Positions 10,343 to 19,241 of a stretch of DNA of 64,000 nucleotides are shown in pieces. The DNA is from Syntrophaceae bacterium UBA5744. Its GTDB lineage: Bacteria > Desulfobacterota > Syntrophia > Syntrophales > UBA2192. The stretch lies in NCBI GenBank assembly GCA_002419215.1, contig DIFQ01000139.1, positions 6,821-70,820 on the forward strand. Reading direction: 5' to 3'. Below the pieces are notes generated by a model. The model made no database searches. It was not told where the DNA came from and worked only from the letters and a program-made list of their open reading frames with translations. The position numbers and the translations under genes were made by a program. Each line of letters begins with the position of its first letter. Within the stretch, counting starts at the first letter, position 1.

Positions 10343-10927
10343 ATGAGACGATACGGGATCCTTCTGGCGGTATTCATGGCGTTCGTGCTGGCCGTCACGC
10401 TGACAAGCGGGTGCAGCACCCCGAAGAAGGCCACGAAGGAGGATGTGACGAAATCCGGGACGAAACCGGGGCTTTCGGATGAGGAACTGGCCAAGCAGCG
10501 GGCCGAACAGGAAGCCCGTGAACGGGCCCTGCGCGAGCAGGCCATTCGGGACCAGGAGGCCCGCGACAGGGCGGCGGCAGCCGAGGCGGCCAGCCTGAAG
10601 GATCTCTCGCGGATCTATTTCGATTTCGACCGTGCGGAACTCAGCAGCGAAGCCCGAGAGATCCTGGGCAAGGTGGCCGCTCAGCTCAAGGCAAGCCCGA
10701 AGAAGGCCCTCACGATCGAAGGCAACTGCGACGACCGAGGCACCAACGAATACAACCTCGCCCTCGGCCAGCAAAGGGCGGATGCGGCGGCCCGCTATCT
10801 CCAGAACCTCGGGATCGACCGCAAGCGGATCAAGACCATCAGCTATGGCGAGGAGCGCCCGGTCTGCTCGGAGGCGACGGAGGCCTGCTGGCACAAGAAT
10901 CGCAACGCGACCTTCGTTTACCGATAG
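10343..10927 (+). CDS. pal: Peptidoglycan-associated lipoprotein Pal
   Basis: Pal is an outer-membrane lipoprotein whose OmpA-like domain binds peptidoglycan. The signal peptide ends in a lipobox with C24 (LTSGC). An Ala/Glu/Arg-rich linker follows, and then the OmpA-like domain with IYFDFDRAELS and NEYNLALGQQRADAA. The ATG at 10343 has AAAGGAGG seven bases upstream; an ATG two codons earlier is possible but too close to the RBS. The length of 194 residues is usual. Confidence 0.95.
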   Translation: MRRYGILLAVFMAFVLAVTLTSGCSTPKKATKEDVTKSGTKPGLSDEELAKQRAEQEARERALREQAIRDQEARDRAAAAEAASLKDLSRIYFDFDRAELSSEAREILGKVAAQLKASPKKALTIEGNCDDRGTNEYNLALGQQRADAAARYLQNLGIDRKRIKTISYGEERPVCSEATEACWHKNRNATFVYR

Positions 10928-10955
10928 AAAGCAGCTCGCCATGGGAGGTCTCACC

Positions 10956-11786
10956 GTGAAAAAAACGATCATCCTTCTGATTCCGCTTTTCCTTCTCTGG
11001 ATAGGCGGTTGCGCCACGACCGACGATCTGAAGAAGACGCAACGGGACTACGACAGCAAGATCACGTCCCAGCGATCGGACGTGGAAAAGCTCCAGGCCC
11101 GGCTCGATGCGCTCGAGAAGAACTACGGCGAGACGACAAAAGATTTGAGGAAGAATCAGGCCGATCTGGGCGCCGACTTCGGCAGCATCCGGGACAGCGT
11201 CCAGACCATGCGGGGCCAGGTCGAGGAGATGAACAAGGAATTCTCCGGCCTGGGAAAGGGACAGAACATCAAGAGCCGCCTGGACGACATGTCCTTCCGG
11301 ATCGGCTACATCGAGAACTTCCTCGGCATTGCGAAGAAGGAAACCCCCAACGGCGCGAAGGTCGAAGGGCAGGGCGTCGGCGCAGCCGAGGCGCCGGGGG
11401 CGCCGAAAAACGACGTGGAGGCGGCCTACAACGCCTGCTACAAGACCTTCAAGGAAGGCCAGTACGTCAAGGCCCGGGAGGAGTTCGTAACATTCCTGAA
11501 GCAGCATCCCAAGACGGCCTATTCGGACAACGCCCAGTTCTGGGTCGGTGAGACCTGGTACGTCGAGGAGAAGTATGAAAGGGCCATCGTGGAGTACGAG
11601 AAAGTCGTGAAGGATTACCCCTCGGGCGACAAGGTCCCGTACGCGCTCCTGAAGCAGGGAATGGCTTTCCAGAAGCTCGGCGACAAGGCGAGCGCCCGGA
11701 TCGTCTACAACCAGATCATCAAGAAATACCCCAATACCAACCAGGCGCGGGTGGCCAAGGCCAAGCTTTCGGAGTTGAAAAAGTAA
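10956..11786 (+). CDS. cpoB: Tol-Pal-associated coiled-coil/TPR protein CpoB (YbgF)
   Basis: CpoB couples Tol-Pal to peptidoglycan synthesis during division in studied bacteria. The product has a signal peptide with a lipobox-like WIGGC (C19), so here it may be a lipoprotein; a coiled coil at about residues 25-110; and C-terminal TPRs (YNACYKTFKEGQY, AQFWVGETWY). I chose the GTG at 10956, which has GGGAGG seven bases upstream, over the ATG at 10941. It is the last gene of the tol-pal unit, and a family A palindrome lies right after its stop. Confidence 0.9.
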   Translation: MKKTIILLIPLFLLWIGGCATTDDLKKTQRDYDSKITSQRSDVEKLQARLDALEKNYGETTKDLRKNQADLGADFGSIRDSVQTMRGQVEEMNKEFSGLGKGQNIKSRLDDMSFRIGYIENFLGIAKKETPNGAKVEGQGVGAAEAPGAPKNDVEAAYNACYKTFKEGQYVKAREEFVTFLKQHPKTAYSDNAQFWVGETWYVEEKYERAIVEYEKVVKDYPSGDKVPYALLKQGMAFQKLGDKASARIVYNQIIKKYPNTNQARVAKAKLSELKK

Positions 11787-11790
11787 ACGC

Positions 11791-11884
11791 AGGGTACAGG
11801 GTATAGGGTATAGGGGCTGAAGGCGTTAAGATTGTTTTATAAAAGGAATCTTTCGCCACCCCGATACCCGAGTCCCGATACCCT
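11791..11884. repeat. Iterated-word inverted repeat, family A copy 4
   Basis: The left arm carries AGGGTACAGGGTATAGGG-type words only 4 bases after the cpoB stop. The loop has TTAAGATTGTTTTATAAAAGG and differs from copies 2 and 3, and the right arm has CCCGATACCCGAGTCCCGAT. It lies between convergent genes, so it could also act as a two-way end signal, although no T-run is present. Confidence 0.8.
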
Positions 11885-11938
11885 TCTTAACGACGGGACA
11901 GACCAACAGGGCGCCGGCCGCAAGGCTGAGCGCCCTTC

Positions 11939-12754
11939 TTAATTGGACGTCTTGGGGGTTATTCCCGGTGGGGGCTTGAGGAGGAAGAAATCCGGGTCGT
12001 CGTCCCGCGAGACGAGTTCCATGTCCGCGTTGCGAAGGGAAAGACGGACCTTGGCCATCCCCTCCGTTTCGATCTCGATTCTGGCGGGCACGGTCAGCGA
12101 GCCCACTTCCACGGCGTCGTGAAACAGGGCCCGGTATGCCGTGTTTCCATGACCGTCGGCGATTTCAATCTTCGCCAGGCGGCCCGTGACCGGATCGACC
12201 CACAGGGACTGGGCCCACGTGCCTTGTGCGTACACGTCGAGGCGGAAGCGGTTTCCGTCGATGGAGCCTTTCAGGCCCTTCGCGCTGAAGATCCCGGGGG
12301 GTTGGCCGTACAGGAGGGCCACGAGGTCCAGCGGTTTCACCGCGGGTGGGAAGATGCGCCGGATCGGCTCCGATGATTCCGTCCCGACCATAAACTCCCC
12401 CGAACGGGGCAGCAACATCCGGATTTCGGACCCCTTCACCGTGAGCATGAAGTCCGGCAGCCCGATGACCGAAAGATCTTCCAGGCGCAGGCAGTCGGGA
12501 CGTTTCGCCGCCGCGGCGATCTTGAAGGTGTAGCGCTCACCGGGAAGGCTTGCCACGACATGAAGGATCCCGACGAGGGTCTTGCCGGGAGCGGCATCGG
12601 CGGTGAGTCTTTCGAAGAGAACTGCCGGGGGAGGCATGTCGGCTTCGGAGACGACCATCTCCTTTTCATGGGCGCACCCGGCCAGGGCCCCGATGAGGCA
12701 GCAGGCGACGAGCGTGATGGCGGATTTTCGTATGATCATGGATTTCAGCATCAA
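11939..12754 (-). CDS. LolB/DUF4292-like outer-membrane lipoprotein
   Basis: The 271-residue product has a signal peptide with a lipobox (ALAGC, C27) and a body of alternating strands. The body includes FKIAAAAKRPDCLRLEDLS, a MLLPRSGEFMVGT strand pair and a late WVDPVTGRLAKIEI segment. This pattern resembles the open beta-barrel fold of LolA/LolB-like lipoproteins and DUF4292, which carry lipids or lipoproteins. The exact function is not certain. It lies downstream of the TPR protein in the same direction, separated by a family D palindrome. Confidence 0.6.
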   Translation of the reverse strand: MMLKSMIIRKSAITLVACCLIGALAGCAHEKEMVVSEADMPPPAVLFERLTADAAPGKTLVGILHVVASLPGERYTFKIAAAAKRPDCLRLEDLSVIGLPDFMLTVKGSEIRMLLPRSGEFMVGTESSEPIRRIFPPAVKPLDLVALLYGQPPGIFSAKGLKGSIDGNRFRLDVYAQGTWAQSLWVDPVTGRLAKIEIADGHGNTAYRALFHDAVEVGSLTVPARIEIETEGMAKVRLSLRNADMELVSRDDDPDFFLLKPPPGITPKTSN

Positions 12755-12779
12755 GTGAATCTTCGGATGCAGCGTTTAC

Positions 12780-12889
12780 GAAGAGCGGAAGATCGGAAGC
12801 GAGGAAGAGCGGACGAGAAATGAAACATGAAACGACGGTGATGTTTCTTTCTTATCCGCTCTTCCGCTCTTCTTCACTTCCTAACTTCT
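12780..12889. repeat. Iterated-word inverted repeat, family D copy 2
   Basis: GAAGAGCGGAAGATCGGAAG words form the left arm. The loop contains ATGAAACATGAAACGACG, and the right arm has the complementary CCGCTCTTCCGCTCTTCTTC. The arms match those at 8739-8834, but the loop is different. Confidence 0.8.
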
Positions 12890-12912
12890 CAATCTAAGGG
12901 GCGGTGGACGCC

Positions 12913-14616
12913 TCATTTGCGGGTGCCCGTCCGGGCCTCGAGCCCCTCGATCTTCTCTTTGAGCCCCTTCATGTCGGGCTTGAGCTTCAGGGCCTTCTGA
13001 TACTGTTCCAGGGCATCCTTGGGCTTTCCGGCCTTCATGTACGCATCGCCCAGGTGATCGGCGATGGCCGCATCTTCCGGCAGGATGGATGCCGCTTCCT
13101 TCAGGTACTGGATGGCCTCGTCGATCCGGTTTTTCCGGTAGTAGACCCAGCCGAGGCTGTCGGTTATGAACCCATCGCCGGGCTTCAGGGACAGGGCCTT
13201 CTTGATCTTGGCCTCGGCCTCATCGAGCTTGATCCCGCGGTCGGCCCAGCTGTATCCGATGAAGTTGAGGGCCTCCGGGTTGTCGGGGTTCTCCTTCAGG
13301 ATTTCCTCCATCTCACGGATGCCCTCGTCGGGGCGTCCCGTCTTGTCGTAGATCATTCCGAGCCGGTAGCGCAGGTCGATGCTCTTCGGCGCCGCCGCAA
13401 GCCCCTCCTTGAGGGTTGTCTCGGACTCGGCGAGCTTGCCGTCGGCCTCATAGAGAGCGGCCAGCAGGCCATAGAGGGCTGCGTCGCTCTTCTTCGCGGC
13501 CAGGGCCTTCTTCGCCCGCTCGATGGCCTCGCCGGTCTTGCCCTGGCTCTTCAGGATGTAGCCGGCACGCATCTGGGCGCTTCCGAAAAGCGGCGAGGTG
13601 TTCGGGATACGGTCGTATTCCCGGAGTGCCTCGTCCATCATCTTCCGTTCCTCGTAGGCTCCCCCGAGAAAATAGCGCGCTTCGTGGTCGTTGGGGGCGC
13701 TCGCCAGCAGGGTGTTCAGTTCCTCGACGGCGCGCTCGGGCTTTTGGGTTTCCATGAGGGCCAGGGCCAGCGTGAGGCGCGCCTCGCGGTTGCGGCTGTC
13801 GAGCTTCAGGACGCCCTCGAGAATCCCGATGGCCTCCTCGTACTTCTTCTCCCGGATGTCCAGTTTTGCCAGGCGCAGCCGGTATGCCATGCGCTGGGGG
13901 TGCTCATCGATCAGCTGCCTGTAGCTCTTCCTCGCCTTCCCGGTTTCGTTCTGGATTTCGTAGAGCAGCGCGAGATCCGACAGGGCCGACTCGAAGCCCG
14001 GCTTCAGGGCGACGGCCTTCTCCATCCAGGCCGAGGCCTCCTTGTAGAGCTTCATCTCCCCGTAGATCTTGCCGAGATAGTAGTGCCCCATGACGCTCTT
14101 GGGGTCCTGCTCGAGGAGGGTCTTCAAAATTCCGACGGCTTCTTCGTAGCGCTTCGTCTCGGCGTAGATCACGCCGAGGTAGAGGTAGACGTCGTGATTT
14201 TTCGGGTCGAGGGCGATCACGCGCTTGTAGGCCCCGATGGCCCGGTCGTAGTCCTTCTTGAAGAGGTAGATGCTCCCCATGAGAGCGTAGGTTTCCACCT
14301 TGCCGGGGTTGTGGATGAGGGACTGCTCACAGACGGTAATCGCCCTGTCGAGATCCCCCATCTTCACGTAAAGAGAGGCCAACTCCGCGGCGAGGAAGGC
14401 GGACTTCGGGTCCAGAGAGAGGGCCTTCTCATATTCCTTGGCCGCCTCGGGGAGTTTTCCGTCCAGCATGAGCTGCGTGCCGAGGGAATAGTGATAGGTG
14501 GCCTCTCCGAAGGATCCCCCGGTCCCTGCGTCCTGTGCCGCTGCCGGAACGACAGGGCCCATCACCGCGACGAGGGCGATGGCCAGCAGGGCAGCGTTGC
14601 GAATCTTTTCTTTCAT
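12913..14616 (-). CDS. Secreted multi-TPR protein
   Basis: The 567-residue product has a signal peptide (residues 1-28, ending AAAQD) and then almost only TPR units, about fourteen by eye. Examples are GKLPEAAKEYEKALSLDPK, GDLDRAITVCEQSLIHNP and KDYDRAIGAYKRVIALDPK. Such proteins act as periplasmic scaffolds. The start codon overlaps the stop of the yibQ-like gene (ATGA), so the two are probably translated together. The partner is unknown. Confidence 0.88.
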   Translation of the reverse strand: MKEKIRNAALLAIALVAVMGPVVPAAAQDAGTGGSFGEATYHYSLGTQLMLDGKLPEAAKEYEKALSLDPKSAFLAAELASLYVKMGDLDRAITVCEQSLIHNPGKVETYALMGSIYLFKKDYDRAIGAYKRVIALDPKNHDVYLYLGVIYAETKRYEEAVGILKTLLEQDPKSVMGHYYLGKIYGEMKLYKEASAWMEKAVALKPGFESALSDLALLYEIQNETGKARKSYRQLIDEHPQRMAYRLRLAKLDIREKKYEEAIGILEGVLKLDSRNREARLTLALALMETQKPERAVEELNTLLASAPNDHEARYFLGGAYEERKMMDEALREYDRIPNTSPLFGSAQMRAGYILKSQGKTGEAIERAKKALAAKKSDAALYGLLAALYEADGKLAESETTLKEGLAAAPKSIDLRYRLGMIYDKTGRPDEGIREMEEILKENPDNPEALNFIGYSWADRGIKLDEAEAKIKKALSLKPGDGFITDSLGWVYYRKNRIDEAIQYLKEAASILPEDAAIADHLGDAYMKAGKPKDALEQYQKALKLKPDMKGLKEKIEGLEARTGTRK

Positions 14617-15563
14617 GGTGTCCTGTTCCTGTTCTGGTTTCCATCAGGCCCGCTTTTCCCCGGGCCTTGCCTGCTTTCGACCAGGGCGGAGAGGGGCACA
14701 AGCTCGATTCCCCCGGACTTGAACCGCGGAATCATTTCCTCCAGGGCTGCAACCGTTTCTGGGTAAGGGTGCCCGATCAGGAGAAGCTCGTGCCAATCGT
14801 TGCGGGTCTCGAGGAGTTTCTCCAGGTGAACCCGGGCCCATCCCCGGTCCTCGGCATCGTCGATGAAAAGGTCCCGCGGCGTAAACGGGAGGGCTTCTTC
14901 GCGGGCCAGCTCCCGGGCTGCCGAGGCCTCCGTCGTCACGCTGTCCACGAAATAGAGACCTTGTCCGGACAGCACGTCAAAAACAACCCGGAGCGGTTCG
15001 CGCTCCTCCATGAACTTCGATCCCATGTGGTTGTTGACCCCTTCGGCATGGGGTACCGATTTCATGTCCTCTTCCACGGTCTTCCGGATCTCGCGGGCCG
15101 TCATGGAGGCGAAAAGGGCACCCCGCCCGGGATCGCGGTCCGGGTAACCGTGAGGTTCCATGGGGAGGTGGAGAAGGACCTCTTTCCCCGCGCGGTGAAT
15201 CGCCTCGGCGGAAGACCTGGAGTGGGGCAGGCGCGGAAGGACGGAGAAGGCCAGGGGGGCATCAATGGCCAGAAGCCTTCTCAGTGCCCCGGGATCGTAG
15301 CCGATGTCATCGATGAGAATGGCGATCTTCTTCCTCTCGACCTTCCTCACGACGGCAGGGGGCGTGCCGGTGCGTTCCGACTCGGCGGCGTCGGGTGTTT
15401 TCTCCACCGCCGGCGGGACCCCGGGAGGCGCGGGTGCGCTGCCGCGATCGCCGCCGGGGATCAGCCAGACGGCGACGATGCCCGCGATGCAGGCGATCAG
15501 GAGAGCGAGGGCCGTCCTCGTCCCCCGCCTTCCGGAGGAGCGCCTTTTCTTCCTTCGCTTCAA
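14613..15563 (-). CDS. yibQ: Divergent polysaccharide deacetylase family protein (YibQ-like)
   Basis: The 316-residue product has a basic N-terminus, one membrane anchor (about 18-36), a Pro-rich linker and a deacetylase-fold domain from about residue 78. The domain carries the signatures IAILIDDIGYD, LLHLPMEP and NNHMGSKFM, and it closes with LLIGHPYPETV. This family (DUF610) is predicted to act on the envelope, and genes for it are often found next to ctpA and peptidoglycan hydrolase factors. Here it follows ctpA by 13 bases. The symbol is by similarity only. Confidence 0.85.
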   Translation of the reverse strand: MKRRKKRRSSGRRGTRTALALLIACIAGIVAVWLIPGGDRGSAPAPPGVPPAVEKTPDAAESERTGTPPAVVRKVERKKIAILIDDIGYDPGALRRLLAIDAPLAFSVLPRLPHSRSSAEAIHRAGKEVLLHLPMEPHGYPDRDPGRGALFASMTAREIRKTVEEDMKSVPHAEGVNNHMGSKFMEEREPLRVVFDVLSGQGLYFVDSVTTEASAARELAREEALPFTPRDLFIDDAEDRGWARVHLEKLLETRNDWHELLLIGHPYPETVAALEEMIPRFKSGGIELVPLSALVESRQGPGKSGPDGNQNRNRTP

Positions 15564-15576
15564 GGGTCGTACCGGG

Positions 15577-16926
15577 CTATCCGTTCTTGCCGATGCGCTT
15601 GAATACCTCCCAGCTCTTGAGGATGTCGACGGCGCTCTTCAGCTGGTTGTCCCGCTGGAGATCGGTTTTCTCCTTGCTCTTGTCTTTATCCTTGTCTTTG
15701 TCCTTGACTTCGGCGGGCTTCTTTTCGGGCGGCTTCTTTTCGGTTTCACGATCCCCTTTGATGTGGCCCTTGAGGTCCTTCTCTCGCAGCATCTGGGCAT
15801 CGGCCGTCTCGGGGCCGTCGGCCTGGCGGATCATCTCGACGACGATGTCGGGCTTGATGCCCTCGGCCTGGATGGAGCGGCCCTTGGGGGTGAAGTACTT
15901 GGCCGTCGTCAGTTTCAGGGCAGAGCCGTCCTCGAGGGGGATCACGGTCTGCACCGAGCCTTTCCCGAAGGTCTGCATCCCCAGCACGATGGCCCGGCCG
16001 TTGTCCTGCAGGGCTCCCGCGAGAATCTCCGAGGCGCTGGCCGTGCCCTCGTTCACGAGGACCACCATGGGGACCGTGGGCTCGGTGCCGTCATCCTTTG
16101 CGACGAACTTGCTCTCGATGGCCTTCACGCGGCCTTTCGTCGAGACGATGGTACCCGATTTGAGGAACGCGTCGGAGGTCTTCACGGCCTGGTCGAGGAG
16201 CCCTCCGGGGTTGTTCCGGACGTCGACGACGATCCCCTTGAGGTCGCTGGACTTGCCGTTGACCTGCTGGAGGGCCTTCCGAAGCTCATCCAGGGTCGAT
16301 TCCTGGAAGGAGGAGATACGGATGTAGCCGATGTTGCCCTCGTACATATTGTTTTTCACGCTCTTGATCTTGATCACGGCGCGGGTGATGACGTAATCCT
16401 TGGGCTCCTTCATGTCCTTGCGCAGAATCGTCAGGGTCACCTTGGTGTTTTCGGGGCCGCGCATCTTCTTCACGGCGTCCTGGATGGTCATCCCCTTCGT
16501 GATCTGGCCGTCGATCTTCACGATCCGGTCGCCGGACTGGAGTCCTGCCTTGAAGGCGGGAGTGTCCTCGATGGGGGAGACGACGGTGAGCTGGTCGTTC
16601 TGCATGGCAATCACGATCCCCAGCCCCCCGAAGGTCCCGCTCGTGTCCACCTGGAGCTCCTTGTACTGCTCCGGTGTCAGGAAGGAGCTGTGGGGGTCCA
16701 GAGACTTGATCATCCCTGTTACGGCCTCGTTGATCAGTTTCTTCTGCTTGACCTCTTCGACGTAATTTTTCTCGACGATGTCGAGGACTTCGTTGAAGAT
16801 CTTGAGACTCTTATACGTGGATGAGTCCACAGCCGACACCCGGCTGTCGCCATAAGGGCCGAGGACAATGAACAGCGTGAAAAGAAGGCAGAGGGTCAGG
16901 AAAAGTTTACCCTTGGCATTTTTCAT
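15577..16926 (-). CDS. ctpA: Carboxy-terminal processing protease (S41)
   Basis: This is a periplasmic serine protease that trims or degrades envelope proteins. It has a signal or anchor helix at residues 7-26 and a PDZ domain at about 85-165. The S41 catalytic domain has Ser in NEGTASASE and Lys in FGKGSVQ. The C-terminal tail is unusual, with KDKDKDKDKSKEK near residues 410-425. The ATG at 16926 follows GGAGG; an ATG ten codons earlier lacks an RBS. It heads the ctpA-yibQ-TPR unit. Confidence 0.94.
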   Translation of the reverse strand: MKNAKGKLFLTLCLLFTLFIVLGPYGDSRVSAVDSSTYKSLKIFNEVLDIVEKNYVEEVKQKKLINEAVTGMIKSLDPHSSFLTPEQYKELQVDTSGTFGGLGIVIAMQNDQLTVVSPIEDTPAFKAGLQSGDRIVKIDGQITKGMTIQDAVKKMRGPENTKVTLTILRKDMKEPKDYVITRAVIKIKSVKNNMYEGNIGYIRISSFQESTLDELRKALQQVNGKSSDLKGIVVDVRNNPGGLLDQAVKTSDAFLKSGTIVSTKGRVKAIESKFVAKDDGTEPTVPMVVLVNEGTASASEILAGALQDNGRAIVLGMQTFGKGSVQTVIPLEDGSALKLTTAKYFTPKGRSIQAEGIKPDIVVEMIRQADGPETADAQMLREKDLKGHIKGDRETEKKPPEKKPAEVKDKDKDKDKSKEKTDLQRDNQLKSAVDILKSWEVFKRIGKNG

Positions 16927-17020
16927 CGATGAAAACCTCCATGAAACCGCGAACATATTGCGTAATAAGTAAAACTAGCACGTTTTCATGAAATGTCCAT
17001 GAATATTTTGGGAACAAAAA

Positions 17021-17144
17021 AGTGTCTTAGTGAAAAAAAGTGTCTGAGTGTCTGAGTGAAGAAAAGAGATCATAACTGGGCCAGGAACTGCCGAATGTTG
17101 GTTTCTTCACTTAAACACTTAGACACTCAAGCACTTAGACACTT
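17021..17144. repeat. Iterated-word inverted repeat, family B copy 2
   Basis: The left arm has AGTGTCTTAG, GTGTCTGA and GTGTCTGA words (8-base period). The right arm has the complement (CACTTAAACACTTAGACACT and CACTTAGACACTT), and the arms are about 45 bases apart. It fills most of the spacer between ctpA and the MinD-like gene. The same words without a partner arm occur at 1186-1217. Confidence 0.82.
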
Positions 17145-17162
17145 GCTTTCCTTTGTGGCTTG

Positions 17163-17984
17163 TCAATGCAATACGCCCCGGGGAACCTGCTCCGGTGTCG
17201 GCACGGCCAGACCCTTGGTTAGGGGCTTTCCCCAGCGGCTTACGGCCCCGGCAATCCGGTCGAAACAGGCCACTGTTTTCGATCCGGGGTCGGCAAGGAC
17301 GAGAGGCTCCTGACGGAGAATGGATCTCGGCACCGCCTCGTCCCGGCAGATGGGGCCCAGGTAATCCAGGGAAAACCCCAGGAACCGCCGTGCGATCCCG
17401 TCCACGTGGTGAAAGATCTTTTGCCCCTCGCGCTCGTCGGCCACGGCATTGGCGATGAGGCTGAAGGTGTCCCGCCCGAAGACCTGATGCAGGACCTTCA
17501 TCATGGCGTAGGCATCGGTAATCGACGTGAGTTCCCGGTTGAGGACGACGATGTTGCGGGGCGCCAGCAGATTGAACTGAAGGACCGTCTCGGCGATCCC
17601 GGCTCCCGTATCGAGCAGGATGACGTCGTAGCCCTCCTGGGAGAGGACCACGTTTTTTACGATCTGGATCTTCTCGTAGAGCAGCTGGGCCATCTCGCGC
17701 ACGCCGGAGCAGGCGGGCAGAAGGTCGAACCCGCCCTTCACGGGGATGATGACGTCCTCCGCGCGTGCCTGGCCGAAGAGGACATCCTTCAGGGTCAGCT
17801 GCGGGTAGATGCCCAGCATGATGTCCACATTGGCGAGCCCCAGGTCGCAGTCCACCACGAGAACCTTCCGGCCCTGTGCGGCCAGGGTCGTGGCGAGGTT
17901 GACCGTGACGAAAGTCTTGCCGACGCCGCCTTTGCCGCTGGTGACGGTGGCGATGATCGGTGTCTTGCTTGGGGCAGGGGTCAT
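17163..17984 (-). CDS. MinD/FlhG (FleN)-like P-loop ATPase
   Basis: The 273-residue product has a deviant Walker A loop SGKGGVGKT at residues 16-24, the switch VVDCDLGLANVD near 43-54, and LLDTGAGI near 124. These mark the ParA/MinD superfamily, and the GLANVD form is most like FlhG/FleN/YlxH number-control ATPases. No flagellar gene is near, so its target is open. The stretch right after the P-loop (TFVTVNLAT) is normal. The C-terminus lacks an obvious MinD-type amphipathic membrane helix. Confidence 0.85.
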   Translation of the reverse strand: MTPAPSKTPIIATVTSGKGGVGKTFVTVNLATTLAAQGRKVLVVDCDLGLANVDIMLGIYPQLTLKDVLFGQARAEDVIIPVKGGFDLLPACSGVREMAQLLYEKIQIVKNVVLSQEGYDVILLDTGAGIAETVLQFNLLAPRNIVVLNRELTSITDAYAMMKVLHQVFGRDTFSLIANAVADEREGQKIFHHVDGIARRFLGFSLDYLGPICRDEAVPRSILRQEPLVLADPGSKTVACFDRIAGAVSRWGKPLTKGLAVPTPEQVPRGVLH

Positions 17985-18030
17985 TTCGCTCTCACATAAC
18001 CGGCACTCCGCGCGGCGCGGTATCGACGCA

Positions 18031-18133
18031 GAAGGTAAGAGGGTAAGAGGGTAAGAAGGTTGGACAAGCGGAGAACAGGCTTTCTTGCCACAGCTTCATC
18101 CAACGTTCTCACCCTCTCACCTTCTCACCCTCT
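18031..18133. repeat. Iterated-word inverted repeat, family C copy 2
   Basis: GAAGGTAAGAGGGTAAGAGG words face CTCACCCTCTCACCTTCTC across a loop of about 45 bases. The right arm runs into the 3' end of the diguanylate cyclase gene and supplies its stop codon and last residues. Confidence 0.8.
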
Positions 18134-18988
18134 GCTTGGCGAAGCCGTCTCCAGGCTGAACAGCGCCTCACGTTCGTTGCGCGCCACCGCCCCCCGCTGG
18201 CGGGCCTGCGTCGAAGCCTGTGCGGGGTGGCTGATGCGATTCTTTCCGGCCTTCTTGGCCCGATACAATTCACTATCGGCTTGTTTGAAGAATTCTTCAG
18301 CGCCGACCGGGCTGGATGGCTCGAAGGCGGCGAGGCCGAAGCTTGCCGAGACCCGCACGGCCATCTTCCAGGTGAAGTGGGCAGTGAATTCCCTGAGCCG
18401 ATTCGCGATGCCGATGCCGTCCAGCAGCGACGTGGCGGGCATGATGACGGCAAACTCGTCGCCGCCGTAGCGGCAGACGAAGTCCGTGGGGCGCAGCTTT
18501 TCACGGATTAGCCCGCCCATCTGGATGAGAAACCGGTCACCCTCGTCGTGGCCGAGCCGGTCGTTGATCTCCTTGAAATTGTCGAAGTCGATGATCATCA
18601 GGCTGCAGGGCAGCCCCGTTCGCCGTGACCGCGCCATCTCGATCTCGAGCTGGATCGAGAAAAACCGCTTGTTGTACAGCCCCGTGAGGTCGTCGCTCAG
18701 GCTGAGCGACTTCAATTGCCTGTTCTCGCGCTCGAGCGCCGCGATGCGGCGCAGGAGGTCCTCGCCCGGATCGACGACCAAGTCGGCAGCGGAGGCAAGA
18801 AATTCCCGGTCCTTCGATGAAAGCCCCTCGGCCAGGATGACAAAGGCCTCCGACGGGGAACCTTTCCCGGGGCGCAACCAGGCCTTGAGCGTCCGGTTCT
18901 CCCCGAGAATCGCGTTGAGGGACCGGCGCCTTTTTGCACCGGGAGACTTTGAATTTGCTTTCTTTTTTGCTTTCGACGTCGTCGGCAT
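18125..18988 (-). CDS. Diguanylate cyclase (GGDEF)
   Basis: The product makes cyclic di-GMP from two GTP. Its 287 residues hold a basic N-terminus (Lys/Arg-rich to residue 25), a short unrecognised domain, a coiled coil near 78-95, and a GGDEF domain with DDLTGLYNKRFF and the active motif GGDEF at 175-179. The inhibitory I-site RPTD (166-169) lies exactly five residues before it, so feedback inhibition is expected. No membrane or receiver domain is seen. The C-terminal residues after about 262 look poorly conserved, and the last few are encoded by a repeat arm. Confidence 0.93.
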   Translation of the reverse strand: MPTTSKAKKKANSKSPGAKRRRSLNAILGENRTLKAWLRPGKGSPSEAFVILAEGLSSKDREFLASAADLVVDPGEDLLRRIAALERENRQLKSLSLSDDLTGLYNKRFFSIQLEIEMARSRRTGLPCSLMIIDFDNFKEINDRLGHDEGDRFLIQMGGLIREKLRPTDFVCRYGGDEFAVIMPATSLLDGIGIANRLREFTAHFTWKMAVRVSASFGLAAFEPSSPVGAEEFFKQADSELYRAKKAGKNRISHPAQASTQARQRGAVARNEREALFSLETASPSRG

Positions 18989-19137
18989 GGACCCTTGGGA
19001 TCGTCATTGCGGGCATGGCGAGGCAATCTCTCGGATTGCATTATCGCCAATGCCCATATGCAATGACCGGTTTATGGAGCTGAAGTCTGCAAAAAAGGTG
19101 CCCGGAACCGGGCGGATGAGGGGCAAAGTCTGAATTG

Positions 19138-19236
19138 GGTCTAGGGTCTCGGGTATAGGGTCTGAAGGTACTAAAGATTGTTTATAGATGAAATCTTATA
19201 CCATCCCGATACCCGAGCCCCGATACCCGAAACCCT
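19138..19236. repeat. Iterated-word inverted repeat, family A copy 5
   Basis: GGGTCTAGGGTCTCGGGTAT words face CCCGATACCCGAGCCCCGAT. The loop contains AAAGATTGTTTATAGATG, related to but not the same as the loops of copies 2-4. The right arm ends about 5 bases before the stop of the glycine-rich lipoprotein gene. Confidence 0.8.
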
Positions 19237-19241
19237 GTCTT

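Noticed and set aside
11791..11884. The family A hairpins as classical intrinsic terminators
   Set aside because: Arms are imperfect, loops are about 45 bases and no T-run follows, so they do not fit; true terminators in this window (6275, 26760) look different.
12904..14766. A 620-codon plus-strand open frame opposite the TPR gene
   Set aside because: The minus strand has clear TPR periodicity and a signal peptide, and the plus-strand product has no family features.
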